Position numbers and translations under genes: made by a program | The notes under the pieces: model-generated | The model's input: the letters and a program-made list of their open reading frames with translations, nothing else | The model's database searches: none | Told to the model about the DNA's origin: nothing | Source: a bacterium | GTDB taxonomy: Bacteria > Chloroflexota > Chloroflexia > Chloroflexales > Kallotenuaceae | Length of the DNA: 41,671 nucleotides | Reading direction: 5' to 3' | NCBI GenBank assembly: GCA_016781525.1 | Contig: JADDQE010000191.1 | Span: 1 to 41,671, forward strand | Shown here: in pieces, positions 7,791 to 15,989 of the stretch | Layout of the letters: each line of letters begins with the position of its first letter | How positions within the stretch are numbered: position 1 is the first letter of the stretch

Positions 7791-8132
7791 CTAACCGCGC
7801 GTTGGAGCCGCCACGAACGGCAGCAGCGCGATGTGCCGGGCCCGCTTGATCGCGGTCGAAAGACCGCGCTGGTGCTTGGCGCAGGTGCCTGTCCGGCGCC
7901 GCGGCAAAATCTTGCCACGATCGGAAATATAGCGCTGCAGGCGCTTGATATCCTTGTAGTCGGGCGTACCAATCTTGTCGGAGCAAAACTGGCAGACTTT
8001 GCGCCGCGGCGTGTAGCGCCGGCGGGTCGCGCCGCCCGACACGGATGTTGCAGCTGGGGTAATGCGGCGCCGGCCCTGGATGGGCTGCTGCTCCTCGAAC
8101 TGCTGGTCTTGTGCGTTAATATCTTCAGCCAT
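7791..8132 (-). CDS. rpsR: 30S ribosomal protein S18
   Basis: 113 aa from the ATG at 8132 ([17 protein letters not shown]). After a short acidic/Gln-rich extension comes the S18 core: [19 protein letters not shown], then [20 protein letters not shown] and [20 protein letters not shown]. The CQFC pair with the later CAKH marks the zinc-binding (C+) form of S18. It is the last gene of the conserved rpsF-ssb-rpsR order; S18 binds S6 in the 30S platform. Confidence 0.97.
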   Translation of the reverse strand: MAEDINAQDQQFEEQQPIQGRRRITPAATSVSGGATRRRYTPRRKVCQFCSDKIGTPDYKDIKRLQRYISDRGKILPRRRTGTCAKHQRGLSTAIKRARHIALLPFVAAPTRG

Positions 8133-8206
8133 TGTTTTCTCAATCACCACTGTGCACCGAACAACAAGCATCGAAGCGCCGGTTGCTCAGTGTTCACTGC
8201 TCGCTG

Positions 8207-8689
8207 TTAGAAAGGAATGTCTTCGTCACTGAATCCGCCATGGTCATCCGGTATGCCCCGGTTGCTCCCACCTTGCGCAGTCGGCGGCCGCCCTGCGCTG
8301 GGTTGCGCGCGCTCGGCTCCGAAATCATCGCCGAGCTCGCCGCGGCCGCCCTGGCGACCTTCAAGAATGATCATATCGTTCGCAATGACCTCGGTGCGGT
8401 ACCGCTTCTCGCGCGACTGCGGATCCTCCCAAGATCTATTCTGCAGCCGACCTTCGATATAGACGCGCGCGCCTTTTTGCAGGTGCTCGCTGCAGATCTC
8501 GGCCAGTCGGTTCCACGTGACGATGGTAAACCACTCGGTTTCGTCGCGCGTGTTGCCGTCGCCATCGCGCCACTGTCGCGAGATTGCCATGCGAAACGTG
8601 GTGATCGGCACACCCTGCTGGGTATAGCGCAGCTCCGGCTCCGTGCCCAGGCGGCCGATCAACATGACCTTGTTCAAATCCTTCGCCAT
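8207..8689 (-). CDS. ssb: Single-stranded DNA-binding protein
   Basis: 160 aa from the ATG at 8689. The OB fold starts MAKDLNKVMLIGRLGTEPEL and includes RYTQQGVPITTFRMAI, ETEWFTIVTW and GARVYIEGRLQNRSWED. A Gly/Pro/Gln-rich linker follows, ending in the acidic tip DEDIPF that recruits partner proteins. It coats ssDNA in replication, repair and recombination. No clear Shine-Dalgarno precedes the ATG, so translation may depend on coupling with rpsF upstream (stop at 8764). Confidence 0.97.
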   Translation of the reverse strand: MAKDLNKVMLIGRLGTEPELRYTQQGVPITTFRMAISRQWRDGDGNTRDETEWFTIVTWNRLAEICSEHLQKGARVYIEGRLQNRSWEDPQSREKRYRTEVIANDMIILEGRQGGRGELGDDFGAERAQPSAGRPPTAQGGSNRGIPDDHGGFSDEDIPF

Positions 8690-8763
8690 CAACAAATATG
8701 CTTCGCCACTGGATCAGCGCACCGAGCTGCCGCTCACGCGATTGACCCATGGTCATAACAAAG

Positions 8764-9078
8764 CTACTCTACCACCGTCAGCAGGTAGCGGATAATATCT
8801 TCGCTCAGCTTGATATCACGCTCGATCACTGGAATCTGCTGTGGCTCCGCTTGGAAGCGCGTGAAGACGTAAAAGCCTTCGGCGAGATCCTGGCCATTGT
8901 GACGAATGGAGTAGGCAAGCTTGCGGCGGCCTGTCGGGGCAATCGGCTCGCCGTCTGCGATGGTGGCACCGGCATTCGTAATGAAGTTGTTGACCCGACC
9001 GGTCAAGCCGGCGTACTCTTCATCACGGCCGATCGTCGGATCGATGATGTACATCAATTCGTAGTTGCGTACGCGCAC
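8764..9078 (-). CDS. rpsF: 30S ribosomal protein S6
   Basis: 104 aa starting with GTG at 9078, preceded by an excellent AAAGGAGG Shine-Dalgarno. The sequence MRVRNYELMYIIDPT, GRRKLAYSIRHN and AEGFYVFTRFQAEP is typical of S6. It is the first gene of the S6-SSB-S18 unit, and S6 heterodimerises with S18. The leader upstream contains hairpins that may serve autoregulation. Confidence 0.97.
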   Translation of the reverse strand: MRVRNYELMYIIDPTIGRDEEYAGLTGRVNNFITNAGATIADGEPIAPTGRRKLAYSIRHNGQDLAEGFYVFTRFQAEPQQIPVIERDIKLSEDIIRYLLTVVE

Positions 9079-9107
9079 GTTAACACCTCCTTTCTATGGG
9101 ATATGCC

Positions 9108-9150
9108 CTGCGAACAAACAACCGACGGCGCGTTGTGGTCGCCGTCGCAG
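9108..9150 (-). promoter_or_regulatory. Structured rpsF leader, candidate S6:S18 autoregulatory element
   Basis: The leader between the promoter and rpsF can fold with an outer stem CTGCGA/TCGCAG (9145-9150 with 9108-9113) enclosing a GC-rich hairpin (9124-9130 with 9140-9146). A competing ACAAC/GTTGT pairing would put a CCG in a hairpin loop. The S6:S18 complex is known in many bacteria to bind a CCG-containing element in its own mRNA. The position and size fit, but the exact conserved motif could not be confirmed by eye. Confidence 0.45.
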
Positions 9151-9178
9151 AGCAGAAAGGTATTTAATTGCTTGCGGG

Positions 9179-9187
9179 ATTATACCA
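9179..9187 (-). promoter_or_regulatory. Extended -10 promoter of rpsF-ssb-rpsR
   Basis: Minus strand TGGTATAAT, a consensus -10 with the TG extension, lies about 100 bp upstream of the rpsF start. A possible -35 (TTGTGC) is spaced 19 bp away. Confidence 0.65.
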
Positions 9188-9223
9188 CACTATTCGGCGA
9201 ATGGCACAATCCCGCTTTCCCAA

Positions 9224-10489
9224 TTATTCATGGCGTAATGCCATGAGCGGATCCAGCTTTGCGGCGCGGTTCGCGGGGTAGAGGCCGGCGAGTATGCCGA
9301 TGAGGGTGGCGAAGAGAAGTGCATACAACGCGAGTGATGGCGTGACAACAAAGAAGTCGCCGCGTACCGGCAGCTGTTCACGTTCGACGTACCACAGGAT
9401 CACGCGGTTGAGGAGCTTGCCGAGGCCGTAGCCGGCTACGATCCCGACGATGCCGCCGAGCAATCCGATCATTCCTGCCTCAAGCATAAACATCAGCCGG
9501 ATATCGCCGCGCGATGCCCCAATTGCTTTGAGTGTCCCAATCTCACGCGTTCGCTCGTAGATCGACATAATCATAGTGTTGACGATGCCGAGTGACGCGA
9601 CCAGCAGTGCAAGACCGCCGACTGATGAGAGCATAACGTTGATTACGGTAAAAACTTGATCCGCAAGGTTGAGGATCAACTCCAGCGACTGGACACGGAA
9701 GCCTTCTGCCCGTATCTGGCCTACCAGCGCATTCGCGCTGGCGACGTCCTCGGCCAGAATTGTAACCGAGTCGTAGCCATCGGTTTCGAGCAGGGCCGGC
9801 TTGTTGAACCACCAGCCCTTCATTGCAATTCGATCCTGCAGCGGTACGCGTACGATCGGTGCTTCCTCGGAGGAGACGCCTACAACCGTAAACGAGAAGG
9901 ATTGCTGCTCACCACGCGGGGATTGCAGCACGATTTCGGCTGTCTGACCGACCAGCCGGGCCGCTTGGTCGCGCCCGATGTCGAGCTCGCGCAACGCTCC
10001 AGCCGTCAACAGTAGGCTACCCGGTGTATCGGGTAGGGCTAGCTGCCCAGCTAGGGCCGTCGGGGGTTGCTGGAAGGGCACCTGGCCGAAGGCGCTCGAC
10101 GTTCCCTCTACCCCGACCTGTTGGACGCGTTCACGGATCTTAAGCGCGCTGGCAACGCCGAGGGGGAGGTCAACATCGGCGACGACCTCTTTGACCTTTG
10201 GCATCTGTCGCCAACGGCTCACGTCGGATTCGGTGATCGGCTTGCTTCGGCTTGGTGGCGCGAACTGCGTGAAGAAGTTACGCTCACCCTGCTGGGGTCT
10301 GATAAAGACCCGCTCGAGGCCGATTGCCTTGAATTGCTTGTTGATTTCTAGCCGCACGCCAATCCCGAGCGAGACCATCGTGACAATCGTCAGGATACCG
10401 ACGATCACGCCGATTGACGTCAGAACGGTCCGAACTTTACGCCGTCCAAGATTGGACAGCGCTGTGCGGCTAAGATCGCCAAAGGTCAT
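9224..10489 (-). CDS. ABC transporter permease, MacB/FtsX type
   Basis: 421 aa, ATG at 10489. It has one N-terminal transmembrane helix (about 20-42, following SNLGRRKVRTVLTSIGVIVG), a large extracytoplasmic domain (about 50-270), and three C-terminal helices forming the FtsX-like core (VASLGIVNTMIMSIYERTRE; GLLGGIVGIVAGYGLG; ATLIGILAGLYPANRAAKLD). The motif YERTREIGTLKAIGASR before the second helix is characteristic. The start overlaps the ATPase stop by 4 bp (ATGA), so the two are translationally coupled. MacB-like systems are mechanotransducing exporters or lipoprotein handlers; the substrate is unknown. A lipoprotein gene lies upstream but behind a terminator. Confidence 0.93.
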   Translation of the reverse strand: MTFGDLSRTALSNLGRRKVRTVLTSIGVIVGILTIVTMVSLGIGVRLEINKQFKAIGLERVFIRPQQGERNFFTQFAPPSRSKPITESDVSRWRQMPKVKEVVADVDLPLGVASALKIRERVQQVGVEGTSSAFGQVPFQQPPTALAGQLALPDTPGSLLLTAGALRELDIGRDQAARLVGQTAEIVLQSPRGEQQSFSFTVVGVSSEEAPIVRVPLQDRIAMKGWWFNKPALLETDGYDSVTILAEDVASANALVGQIRAEGFRVQSLELILNLADQVFTVINVMLSSVGGLALLVASLGIVNTMIMSIYERTREIGTLKAIGASRGDIRLMFMLEAGMIGLLGGIVGIVAGYGLGKLLNRVILWYVEREQLPVRGDFFVVTPSLALYALLFATLIGILAGLYPANRAAKLDPLMALRHE

Positions 10490-11232
10490 GGCAGTACCTC
10501 CGCCTCGAGTGCGACACCTTGCGGGTCGGCGTCGGTGGAGCCTTCCTCAATGCGCTGTACCCGCCCATCAAGCATGTGGACGACACGGTCGGCGTAGCCA
10601 GCGACGTTCATATCGTGCGTGACAAGTACCATTGTCAGCCCTTGGGTACGCAGGAGGTCGCGAAGGAGGCTAAGAATAGCTTTGCCCGTCTTTGAGTCAA
10701 GATTACCGGTTGGCTCGTCCGCCAGAAGCAACGCCGGCCGATTGGCCAGTGCGCGTGCAACGGCCACCCGCTGCATCTCACCACCTGAGAGCTCGTTGGG
10801 CTTGTGGTCGGCACGTTTACCAAGCCCGACTTGGCGCAGGAGCTCGAGCGCTCGCTCACGGCGCTGCCGGCGGGCAATCCCCGCAAGCATCAGCGGTACT
10901 TCGACATTTTCTGCTGCGCTGCGCGTCGGCAGCAGGTTAAAGCTTTGAAAGATAAACCCAATGCGATCCCGCCGGTAGCGTACCAGACGCTTATCGTTGG
11001 CTTTGCCCAGCTCGAGATCCTCGACCCAGATTTCGCCGGCACTCGGGCGATCTAGCCCCCCGATCAAGTTCAACAGCGTTGATTTGCCGGAGCCTGACGG
11101 GCCGACCAGCGCCACGAACTCGCCGCGCCGGATCTCAAGATCGACGCCGTTCAGCGCCATGACCGACTCCTTGCCCATTGTATAGCGCCGAGCGAGCTGG
11201 TGAGCGCGAATAAGAGCAGCCGACGTTTCCAT
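10486..11232 (-). CDS. ABC transporter ATP-binding protein, MacB/LolD type
   Basis: 248 aa from the ATG at 11232 (METSAALIRAHQLARRYTMG); a longer in-frame start is unsupported. Walker A GPSGSGKST (44-52), Q-loop IGFIFQSFNLLPTRSAAENV, signature LSGGEMQRVAVARAL (148 on), Walker B ALLLADEPTGNLDS (167 on) and the switch His in VTHDMNVA are all present. The family pairs with the overlapping MacB-type permease downstream. Its own promoter and an upstream terminator separate the pair from the lipoprotein gene. Confidence 0.95.
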   Translation of the reverse strand: METSAALIRAHQLARRYTMGKESVMALNGVDLEIRRGEFVALVGPSGSGKSTLLNLIGGLDRPSAGEIWVEDLELGKANDKRLVRYRRDRIGFIFQSFNLLPTRSAAENVEVPLMLAGIARRQRRERALELLRQVGLGKRADHKPNELSGGEMQRVAVARALANRPALLLADEPTGNLDSKTGKAILSLLRDLLRTQGLTMVLVTHDMNVAGYADRVVHMLDGRVQRIEEGSTDADPQGVALEAEVLP

Positions 11233-11277
11233 GTGCGATCCCCTGCCATCCGCCAGTGTGTGCGGCACACCTTAACG

Positions 11278-11286
11278 ATTCTAGCA
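11278..11286 (-). promoter_or_regulatory. Extended -10 promoter of the ABC exporter operon
   Basis: Minus strand TGCTAGAAT lies just after the terminator of the lipoprotein gene and about 45 bp before the ATPase ATG. Confidence 0.5.
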
Positions 11287-11287
11287 T

Positions 11288-11320
11288 GAAAAGAGAAAGG
11301 GACGAGATATTCCCGTCCCT
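11288..11320 (-). terminator. Rho-independent terminator of the lipoprotein gene
   Basis: Minus strand: AGGGACG (11320-11314) pairs with CGTCCCT (11304-11298) over 7 bp around a 9-nt loop, followed by TTTCTCTTTT. It lies 28 bp after the lipoprotein stop. Confidence 0.8.
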
Positions 11321-11347
11321 ATCTACTGCGGGCTGCCTCGGTCAGTC

Positions 11348-12508
11348 CTACTGCAGCGATTGCGCGATATCTTGCGCTTGCTCCGGGCTAAGCGTGCCGG
11401 CTAACACGATCGTTACGCCGTTCTCTTCCCATCGCAGTAGCGTGCCCTGCTCGGCGCCGGTTCCACCGGTAATTAGGGTGCCTTGCTGGCCGCGCACCGT
11501 GACCTCCTGCGCCTGGGCCCCGAAAGGTGCTTGCTCCTGGCCTGGGATGCCCCCCTGGCCCTGCACCAAGCTGAACGTGACTGCACCTCCGTAGTTCTGA
11601 ACGACGGTTTCGCCACGCATGCTTAGGACTTGCACCTCGTCCAGCTGGACACCGTCCGGCAGCACCCTCGGCTCGAGCACCTTGAATGAGACCTTGGTCC
11701 GTGCGTCTTGCAGCGTTGTTACCTGCGGCCGTGCCTTTTGCGCAAGCTCGGCGGCGTTGACTACTTCGGCAGCGGCTGGCGGCGTGAAGCTCCACCGCTC
11801 GTCTGCGATTGGCTCGTCGAGCTCGAGTGACTCCGCGGTGGCTTCGAGACGGCCGAAATCTTTGGCGTCGATGAGGGCCTTGACCGGAAGGTTCGTCTGC
11901 TTATCAATCCATAGGTTGGTGTCGATTACGCTGCCCAGCTGCAGCTGCTGCTGGGTCTCGGGCTTCGGCGTTAACTTAACCTTGTGCGTATCTCGGCCTG
12001 CAACCTGCTCGCCCTCACTCTCGATGGTCACATTTGATCCATCGATTAGCTGCTGCAGGAGCTCCTGCATTTGCATCATTTGTGCTGTAGGGTCTTGTGC
12101 CCCGATCTCGCCGCGCTGAATGTCGCTCAACCGTCCCGTAATGACTTTGTTCTCGTGGGGATTGTAGAGCCAGAAGTTCTCGCCGTCGTTGACAAACTCG
12201 GTGCCGACCAGCCGCGGTGCATGATCCCCACCTGTTGCTTCAAGCACTTTTCCTCGCAGCTTGGCAATCGGGCGACCCGCCGCGTCGGTCTGCCCCGTCT
12301 TCTTGGCCCAGCTTTCGACCTTGAACGTGCCACTACGCTCGGGTGAGCTTATGGACACCGTTGCAACGGCGTGAGCCGTCTGCAAGTTCGCACGCGCCTG
12401 CTCCATCCGCTGCATAATTTCTTCGGCGGTAACCTGCCCCGGAGCACAGGCGGCTAGCGCCAGGCTGATCAGCATCAGCAATGCGGCAAACCTAACAAAT
12501 CGCATCAT
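11348..12508 (-). CDS. Lipoprotein with LolA/LppX-like fold
   Basis: 386 aa from the ATG at 12508 (the next codon is also ATG; the Shine-Dalgarno AGGAAGGG is nearer to optimal for the second). The signal peptide MMRFVRFAALLMLISLALAAC ends in a lipobox with the lipidated Cys at residue 21. The mature part contains VTAEEIMQRMEQARANLQTA, VNDGENFWLYNPHENKV and DTNLWIDKQTNLPVKALID, features of outer-membrane lipoprotein-sorting or sigma-regulatory-like beta folds. The C-terminal third ends VLAGTLSPEQAQDIAQSLQ, as in the DUF4367 domain found after such folds. It is probably anchored on the outer face of the cytoplasmic membrane. It lies 98 bp downstream of the histidine kinase gene; a shared role in envelope sensing is possible but unproven. 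Confidence 0.8.
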   Translation of the reverse strand: MMRFVRFAALLMLISLALAACAPGQVTAEEIMQRMEQARANLQTAHAVATVSISSPERSGTFKVESWAKKTGQTDAAGRPIAKLRGKVLEATGGDHAPRLVGTEFVNDGENFWLYNPHENKVITGRLSDIQRGEIGAQDPTAQMMQMQELLQQLIDGSNVTIESEGEQVAGRDTHKVKLTPKPETQQQLQLGSVIDTNLWIDKQTNLPVKALIDAKDFGRLEATAESLELDEPIADERWSFTPPAAAEVVNAAELAQKARPQVTTLQDARTKVSFKVLEPRVLPDGVQLDEVQVLSMRGETVVQNYGGAVTFSLVQGQGGIPGQEQAPFGAQAQEVTVRGQQGTLITGGTGAEQGTLLRWEENGVTIVLAGTLSPEQAQDIAQSLQ

Positions 12509-12606
12509 ATCCCTTCCTCTGTGGCTAATCAGTCGTTCTGATACTAGGATACGCCGAAAGTGGCACGCGGATGTGTGAAAAACTGTGACGGAGATGTTAC
12601 CGACTG

Positions 12607-14016
12607 TTACAGGGAGGGCGGGATTGGTTTCAGCGCCCTGCTTGGCTCCTCCAAGGGTAGGGACAGGGCGATCGTTGCTCCAGGGCCGTCGAGAATTGTT
12701 GCAGCACCATGATGCGCCTCCATAATCTCTTGAACGAGGGCAAGCCCGAGACCCTCGCTTCCGGACGTGCTGTAGCCGCGCTTCCACACGGCTGGCCGCA
12801 CAGCGGGATCGATCCCCGTTCCGGTATCATGGACTGTAAGATACGCCGAGGTGCCCCGGCGCGTGGCGGTAACATCGATTGTGCCTCCCGCGGGTGTCCA
12901 TGTTAGCGCATTGTCAATGAGGTTAAGCAGGGCTTGCTTCAGACGATCGGGATCGCCGCTGACCACAAGTCCAGGCTGTGCCGTGCCCTGGAGCCGCACG
13001 CCCAACCGCTCTGCACGCGGCTGCATGATCCGCAGCGCCTCAGCAACCAGCACACCGACATCAACTGCCTGGCGGCGACGCAGGGGGGCAGGAGCGCCGT
13101 CGCGTGGATTGAGGAGCTCTTCGACTAGTCGCTGCAAGCGGGCGCCTTCGGATTGAATAACGGCGAGAGCCTCATGCTGTCCCTCGCTTGCGTCATCTTC
13201 CAAGTTTTCGGCTGCAGCGCGGATCGCAGTCAGCGGCGTGCGGAGCTCATGCGAAACGGAGCGATAGAATTGCTGACGGGCATCGGCCAGCCGCTCGACC
13301 TCGGCGATATGCGCCTGAAGCTCGGCTGCCATCCGATTGAGCTGCGCCGCGACCCGTCCAATCTCGTCCTCGCTCGCATCCTGGGAGCGCGCGGTTAAAT
13401 CGCCGCGACCAATGGCTGTGGCGACGTGTCCTAGATGTTGCAGCGGACGTGTTAGACCGCGCGCTAGAAGATGACCGGCGAGTCCAGCCGCGACGAGCGC
13501 AAGCGCGGCACTCGGGACCAGCGCAGCAACGAGTTGCTGTAACAGTGCTTGCTCGCGTTCGCCGGTCTGAGATACCTCGATGATCCCCAGAATTTGGTCT
13601 CCACGTACGATCTGCTCAGCGACAAAGCGCCGGCTGCCCTCGATGGTAATTGGCTGGAGCGGCAGCGGGTTTGGCAGCAACCCTACTGCGGCGCTCGATG
13701 GAAAGCTCCCGAGGTCGTTTTGACTGGCGTAGAGCAGCGCACCGTTCGGGGCAAAGACGCGCAGCCGCGTATCCGGAACAATGCTGAAGCGCCGAGCAAG
13801 CCCGGGTGCGACGCCGGCAAGCGTATTCGTGTCAGAGGCGAGCTCGGCTGCGTAGGCCGCGTACAGCTGTGCCTGCGCCGTAAGGCTTGCGAGGATATCG
13901 CTCTGCTGGCGGCGCTGAACAAGTATAAGGAGAGCCGCGCCTAACAAGACGAGGCCTGCAAGCGTCACAAGGACGTGTGACAGAGTCAGCCGGGTTGTGA
14001 GTGAGCGACGACGCAT
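12607..14016 (-). CDS. Sensor histidine kinase (HAMP, HisKA, HATPase_c), no adjacent response regulator
   Basis: 469 aa, ATG at 14016. Transmembrane helices lie at about 12-33 and 163-187, enclosing an extracytoplasmic sensor of about 125 residues. HAMP is at about 187-238 (GRGDLTARSQDASEDEIGRV). HisKA has the phospho-acceptor His256 in SVSHELRTPLTAI. HATPase boxes are QALLNLIDNALTWTP (N box, about 361-375), DTGTGID (397-403) and EGLGLALVQEI (G2). All catalytic residues appear intact. No response regulator is encoded beside it: upstream is a small unknown gene, downstream the lipoprotein. It is therefore an orphan kinase within this window; its partner is presumably encoded elsewhere. Confidence 0.94.
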   Translation of the reverse strand: MRRRSLTTRLTLSHVLVTLAGLVLLGAALLILVQRRQQSDILASLTAQAQLYAAYAAELASDTNTLAGVAPGLARRFSIVPDTRLRVFAPNGALLYASQNDLGSFPSSAAVGLLPNPLPLQPITIEGSRRFVAEQIVRGDQILGIIEVSQTGEREQALLQQLVAALVPSAALALVAAGLAGHLLARGLTRPLQHLGHVATAIGRGDLTARSQDASEDEIGRVAAQLNRMAAELQAHIAEVERLADARQQFYRSVSHELRTPLTAIRAAAENLEDDASEGQHEALAVIQSEGARLQRLVEELLNPRDGAPAPLRRRQAVDVGVLVAEALRIMQPRAERLGVRLQGTAQPGLVVSGDPDRLKQALLNLIDNALTWTPAGGTIDVTATRRGTSAYLTVHDTGTGIDPAVRPAVWKRGYSTSGSEGLGLALVQEIMEAHHGAATILDGPGATIALSLPLEEPSRALKPIPPSL

Positions 14017-14191
14017 CGGCGGACGAAGCTAGCACCGAGAACAAAGCATAAAGAACGGAAAGCGGAGCGCATCGGACTAGGAACAAGCACGGACTAACCG
14101 AGAACACGTGGAACGGGATCACTTTGAAGCAGCGAGGCCATAGCTCGTGAGCGCTGCAGCCAACCCGGCGGCAGAGCGCGACTCGTATGAC

Positions 14192-14542
14192 CTAGCTGGT
14201 CAACCCGCTCCTGGCGAGAGTGGTGTCTACAGCCTCGGCAACCTGCGCGTCAGTAAGGTTGTAGATTGCAGCGTAGACGGTCATCTCGGCCAGGGCAGTG
14301 TTCGTCCGCAGCTGGCCTGCCCATTGGGGGCGGTCACCAGCTGCCGTGACTGACCCGTACATCGCCTCCGAGCCGGCACTCACCATGATTTTAACGTGGC
14401 CGATCCAATGCGATTGGACGGCTTGGAGCGCTGTGCCGACACCTTGTAGCAACGTTGCGACCTGCTCACGGATCGCTGCCGGCGTTTGTGGCTCGTCCCA
14501 AGCTAGCGAGCGGCGGCGGGCCGCTGTTCCTGCTTTTAGCAT
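14192..14542 (-). CDS. Small protein of unknown function, overlapping the CobW-like GTPase gene
   Basis: 116 aa, ATG at 14542. Its start lies inside the end of the GTPase gene (7-bp overlap), so translation is probably coupled. No family is recognised. The N-terminal third is polar and basic; then come a helical stretch (EQVATLLQGVGTALQAV), a segment around WIGHVKIMVSAG, and a likely helix near the end (TDAQVAEAVDTTLARSG). There is no signal peptide or transmembrane segment. The overlap suggests that it works with, or is a substrate or partner of, the GTPase (inference). Confidence 0.65.
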   Translation of the reverse strand: MLKAGTAARRRSLAWDEPQTPAAIREQVATLLQGVGTALQAVQSHWIGHVKIMVSAGSEAMYGSVTAAGDRPQWAGQLRTNTALAEMTVYAAIYNLTDAQVAEAVDTTLARSGLTS

Positions 14543-15144
14543 CGCGCGACAGCCTCCAAGTGCTCCAAGATCTGCGCTCCTGCCTGGTGGTCCAACCGCA
14601 GCGGGATGACCGTGACGTCATCTCGAACTGCCCGAAGCGCGCCAGCCGTTTCGTCGAGCACAGCCGCTTCGACCACATCCGGCTTTGTCAGAAGCACCAG
14701 GTCAGCACGCTCGACTTGCCAGCGCAGGAGGTAGCCGAGGCCTCCAATATCGGGCCAGAGCAAGTGAAAACGGGCCGCATCGATCAGCGCGATCATGGAC
14801 CACTGAGCATCCTCGAGCGCCTCATCCTCGATAGTGTTTGCAAGCTCGTCGGGATGGGCCACGCCACTCGCCTCGACCAGCACCCACGTCGGCTGGTACA
14901 AGCTTTCAAGCAGGCGGATCGTGTGGCCGAGGTTGCTCTGGATATCGCAGCAGATACAGCTATCGCTGATCTCGCGCACTCCCAAGCCTTGCGACTCGAG
15001 ATAGGGCCCGTCTACCCCGATCGCGCCGCGCTCGTTTTCGACGATGGCGACCCGTTCGCCGCGCTCGCCGAGGGCCTGCGCAACTGCAAGGATCGCCGTC
15101 GTCTTGCCACTCCCTAAAAATCCTGTAAACGCAATGCAGCGCAT
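14536..15144 (-). CDS. CobW/HypB/UreG-like G3E GTPase, lacking the CobW C-terminal domain
   Basis: 202 aa, ATG at 15144 with GAGGAAGG upstream. P-loop GFLGSGKTT (8-16), switch region VAIVENERG, metal-binding motif SCICCD (Cys63, Cys65, Cys66), the segment WVLVEASGVAHPDEL and guanine-specificity TKPD are all present. G3E GTPases are metallochaperones or cofactor-insertion factors (Zn, Ni, cobalamin-enzyme activation). The protein stops after the GTPase domain, without the CobW_C domain, which places it closer to small single-domain G3E members than to ZNG1/YjiA. The partner metalloenzyme is not visible; the overlapping 116-aa gene is the only neighbour on the strand. Confidence 0.85.
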   Translation of the reverse strand: MRCIAFTGFLGSGKTTAILAVAQALGERGERVAIVENERGAIGVDGPYLESQGLGVREISDSCICCDIQSNLGHTIRLLESLYQPTWVLVEASGVAHPDELANTIEDEALEDAQWSMIALIDAARFHLLWPDIGGLGYLLRWQVERADLVLLTKPDVVEAAVLDETAGALRAVRDDVTVIPLRLDHQAGAQILEHLEAVARC

Positions 15145-15261
15145 GCCTTCCTCAGACGGCTAGAGCCTGGGCCGGTAAATTCCAACCAAGGACAAGCTCG
15201 CCAGCCCCTAGCCTGATAACCTCTGCTTGTATCCTACCACAGTCGAGGTTGCGTTTCCTCG

Positions 15262-15267
15262 TATAAT
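15262..15267 (+). promoter_or_regulatory. Candidate -10 box of plsY
   Basis: Consensus TATAAT lies 28 bp before the plsY ATG, with no good -35 at normal spacing and no TG extension. Position and sequence fit a promoter, but the support is limited. Confidence 0.4.
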
Positions 15268-15295
15268 AGCTACACCGCTAAGAGAGGACGTGCCT

Positions 15296-15904
15296 ATGGT
15301 CTGGACAACACTCGGCTTGATGCTCATGGCATATGTGATTGGCTCAATCCCGTTCAGCTTCATGGTTGCCAAAGCAAAAGGTATTGATCTGCGAAAGGTA
15401 GGCAGCGGAAATACCGGGGCATCAAACGTGTGGCGAGCCGCGGGCTTTAAACATTTTGTTGTCGCGCTTATTTTGGATATCTTTAAAGGTTGGCTGCCAA
15501 CATTCATAGCGCACTCCGTCGTCGGAGTTGCCGCGATCACCACGATCGGGGTAGGCCTCTTTGCAGTGCTGGGCCACGTGTATCCAATCTTTATGCGCTT
15601 CAAGGGTGGGAAAGCTGTTGCCACGACCGGCGGGGTCATCCTTGGCTTTGCTCCGATTTTAACGATCACTGCAGCGGTCGTCTGGACGATCGTGTACAAA
15701 CTGTCGCGCTATCCATCGGTGGCGTCGATGGTCGACGTGGTTGTGATCGCTGTTCTCGGCACGGTCATGGCCTACTTCGATCGGTTGGATCCGATCTTCG
15801 CAGCCTTTATTTGGGTTGCGGTGATCTATGTCTTTTACCTGCATCGCGCGAACATCCAACGCTTGCTCAAGGGGCAGGAGATCGGAATCGGATCAAAGAA
15901 CTGA
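15296..15904 (+). CDS. plsY: Acyl-phosphate:glycerol-3-phosphate acyltransferase
   Basis: 202 aa from the ATG at 15296, with AGAGAGGA upstream (an in-frame GTG at 15290 is possible). PlsY motifs: IGSIPFSFMVAKAKGIDLRK, VGSGNTGASNVWRAAG, LGHVYPIFMRFKGGKAVATT, and a C-terminal HRANIQRLLKGQE. About five hydrophobic segments are present, as expected for this integral membrane enzyme. It acylates glycerol-3-phosphate with acyl-phosphate in the first step of phospholipid synthesis (it works with PlsX, not seen here). It is divergent from the CobW-like gene. Confidence 0.93.
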   Translation: MVWTTLGLMLMAYVIGSIPFSFMVAKAKGIDLRKVGSGNTGASNVWRAAGFKHFVVALILDIFKGWLPTFIAHSVVGVAAITTIGVGLFAVLGHVYPIFMRFKGGKAVATTGGVILGFAPILTITAAVVWTIVYKLSRYPSVASMVDVVVIAVLGTVMAYFDRLDPIFAAFIWVAVIYVFYLHRANIQRLLKGQEIGIGSKN

Positions 15905-15989
15905 GCGGAAGGCTGCGATGTCGCAAACGCCGCAAGCCTCGTACCTGAGAATTGTTAACGCTCCGTCACTGGCCCGATAACGAGGAATC

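Noticed and set aside
11348..12787. Longer start for the lipoprotein (to 12787)
   Set aside because: The extension would overlap the histidine kinase gene and precede a perfect lipobox signal peptide.
15208..15699. Minus-strand 163-aa ORF opposite plsY
   Set aside because: Antisense to clear PlsY motifs, and it has no start signals.
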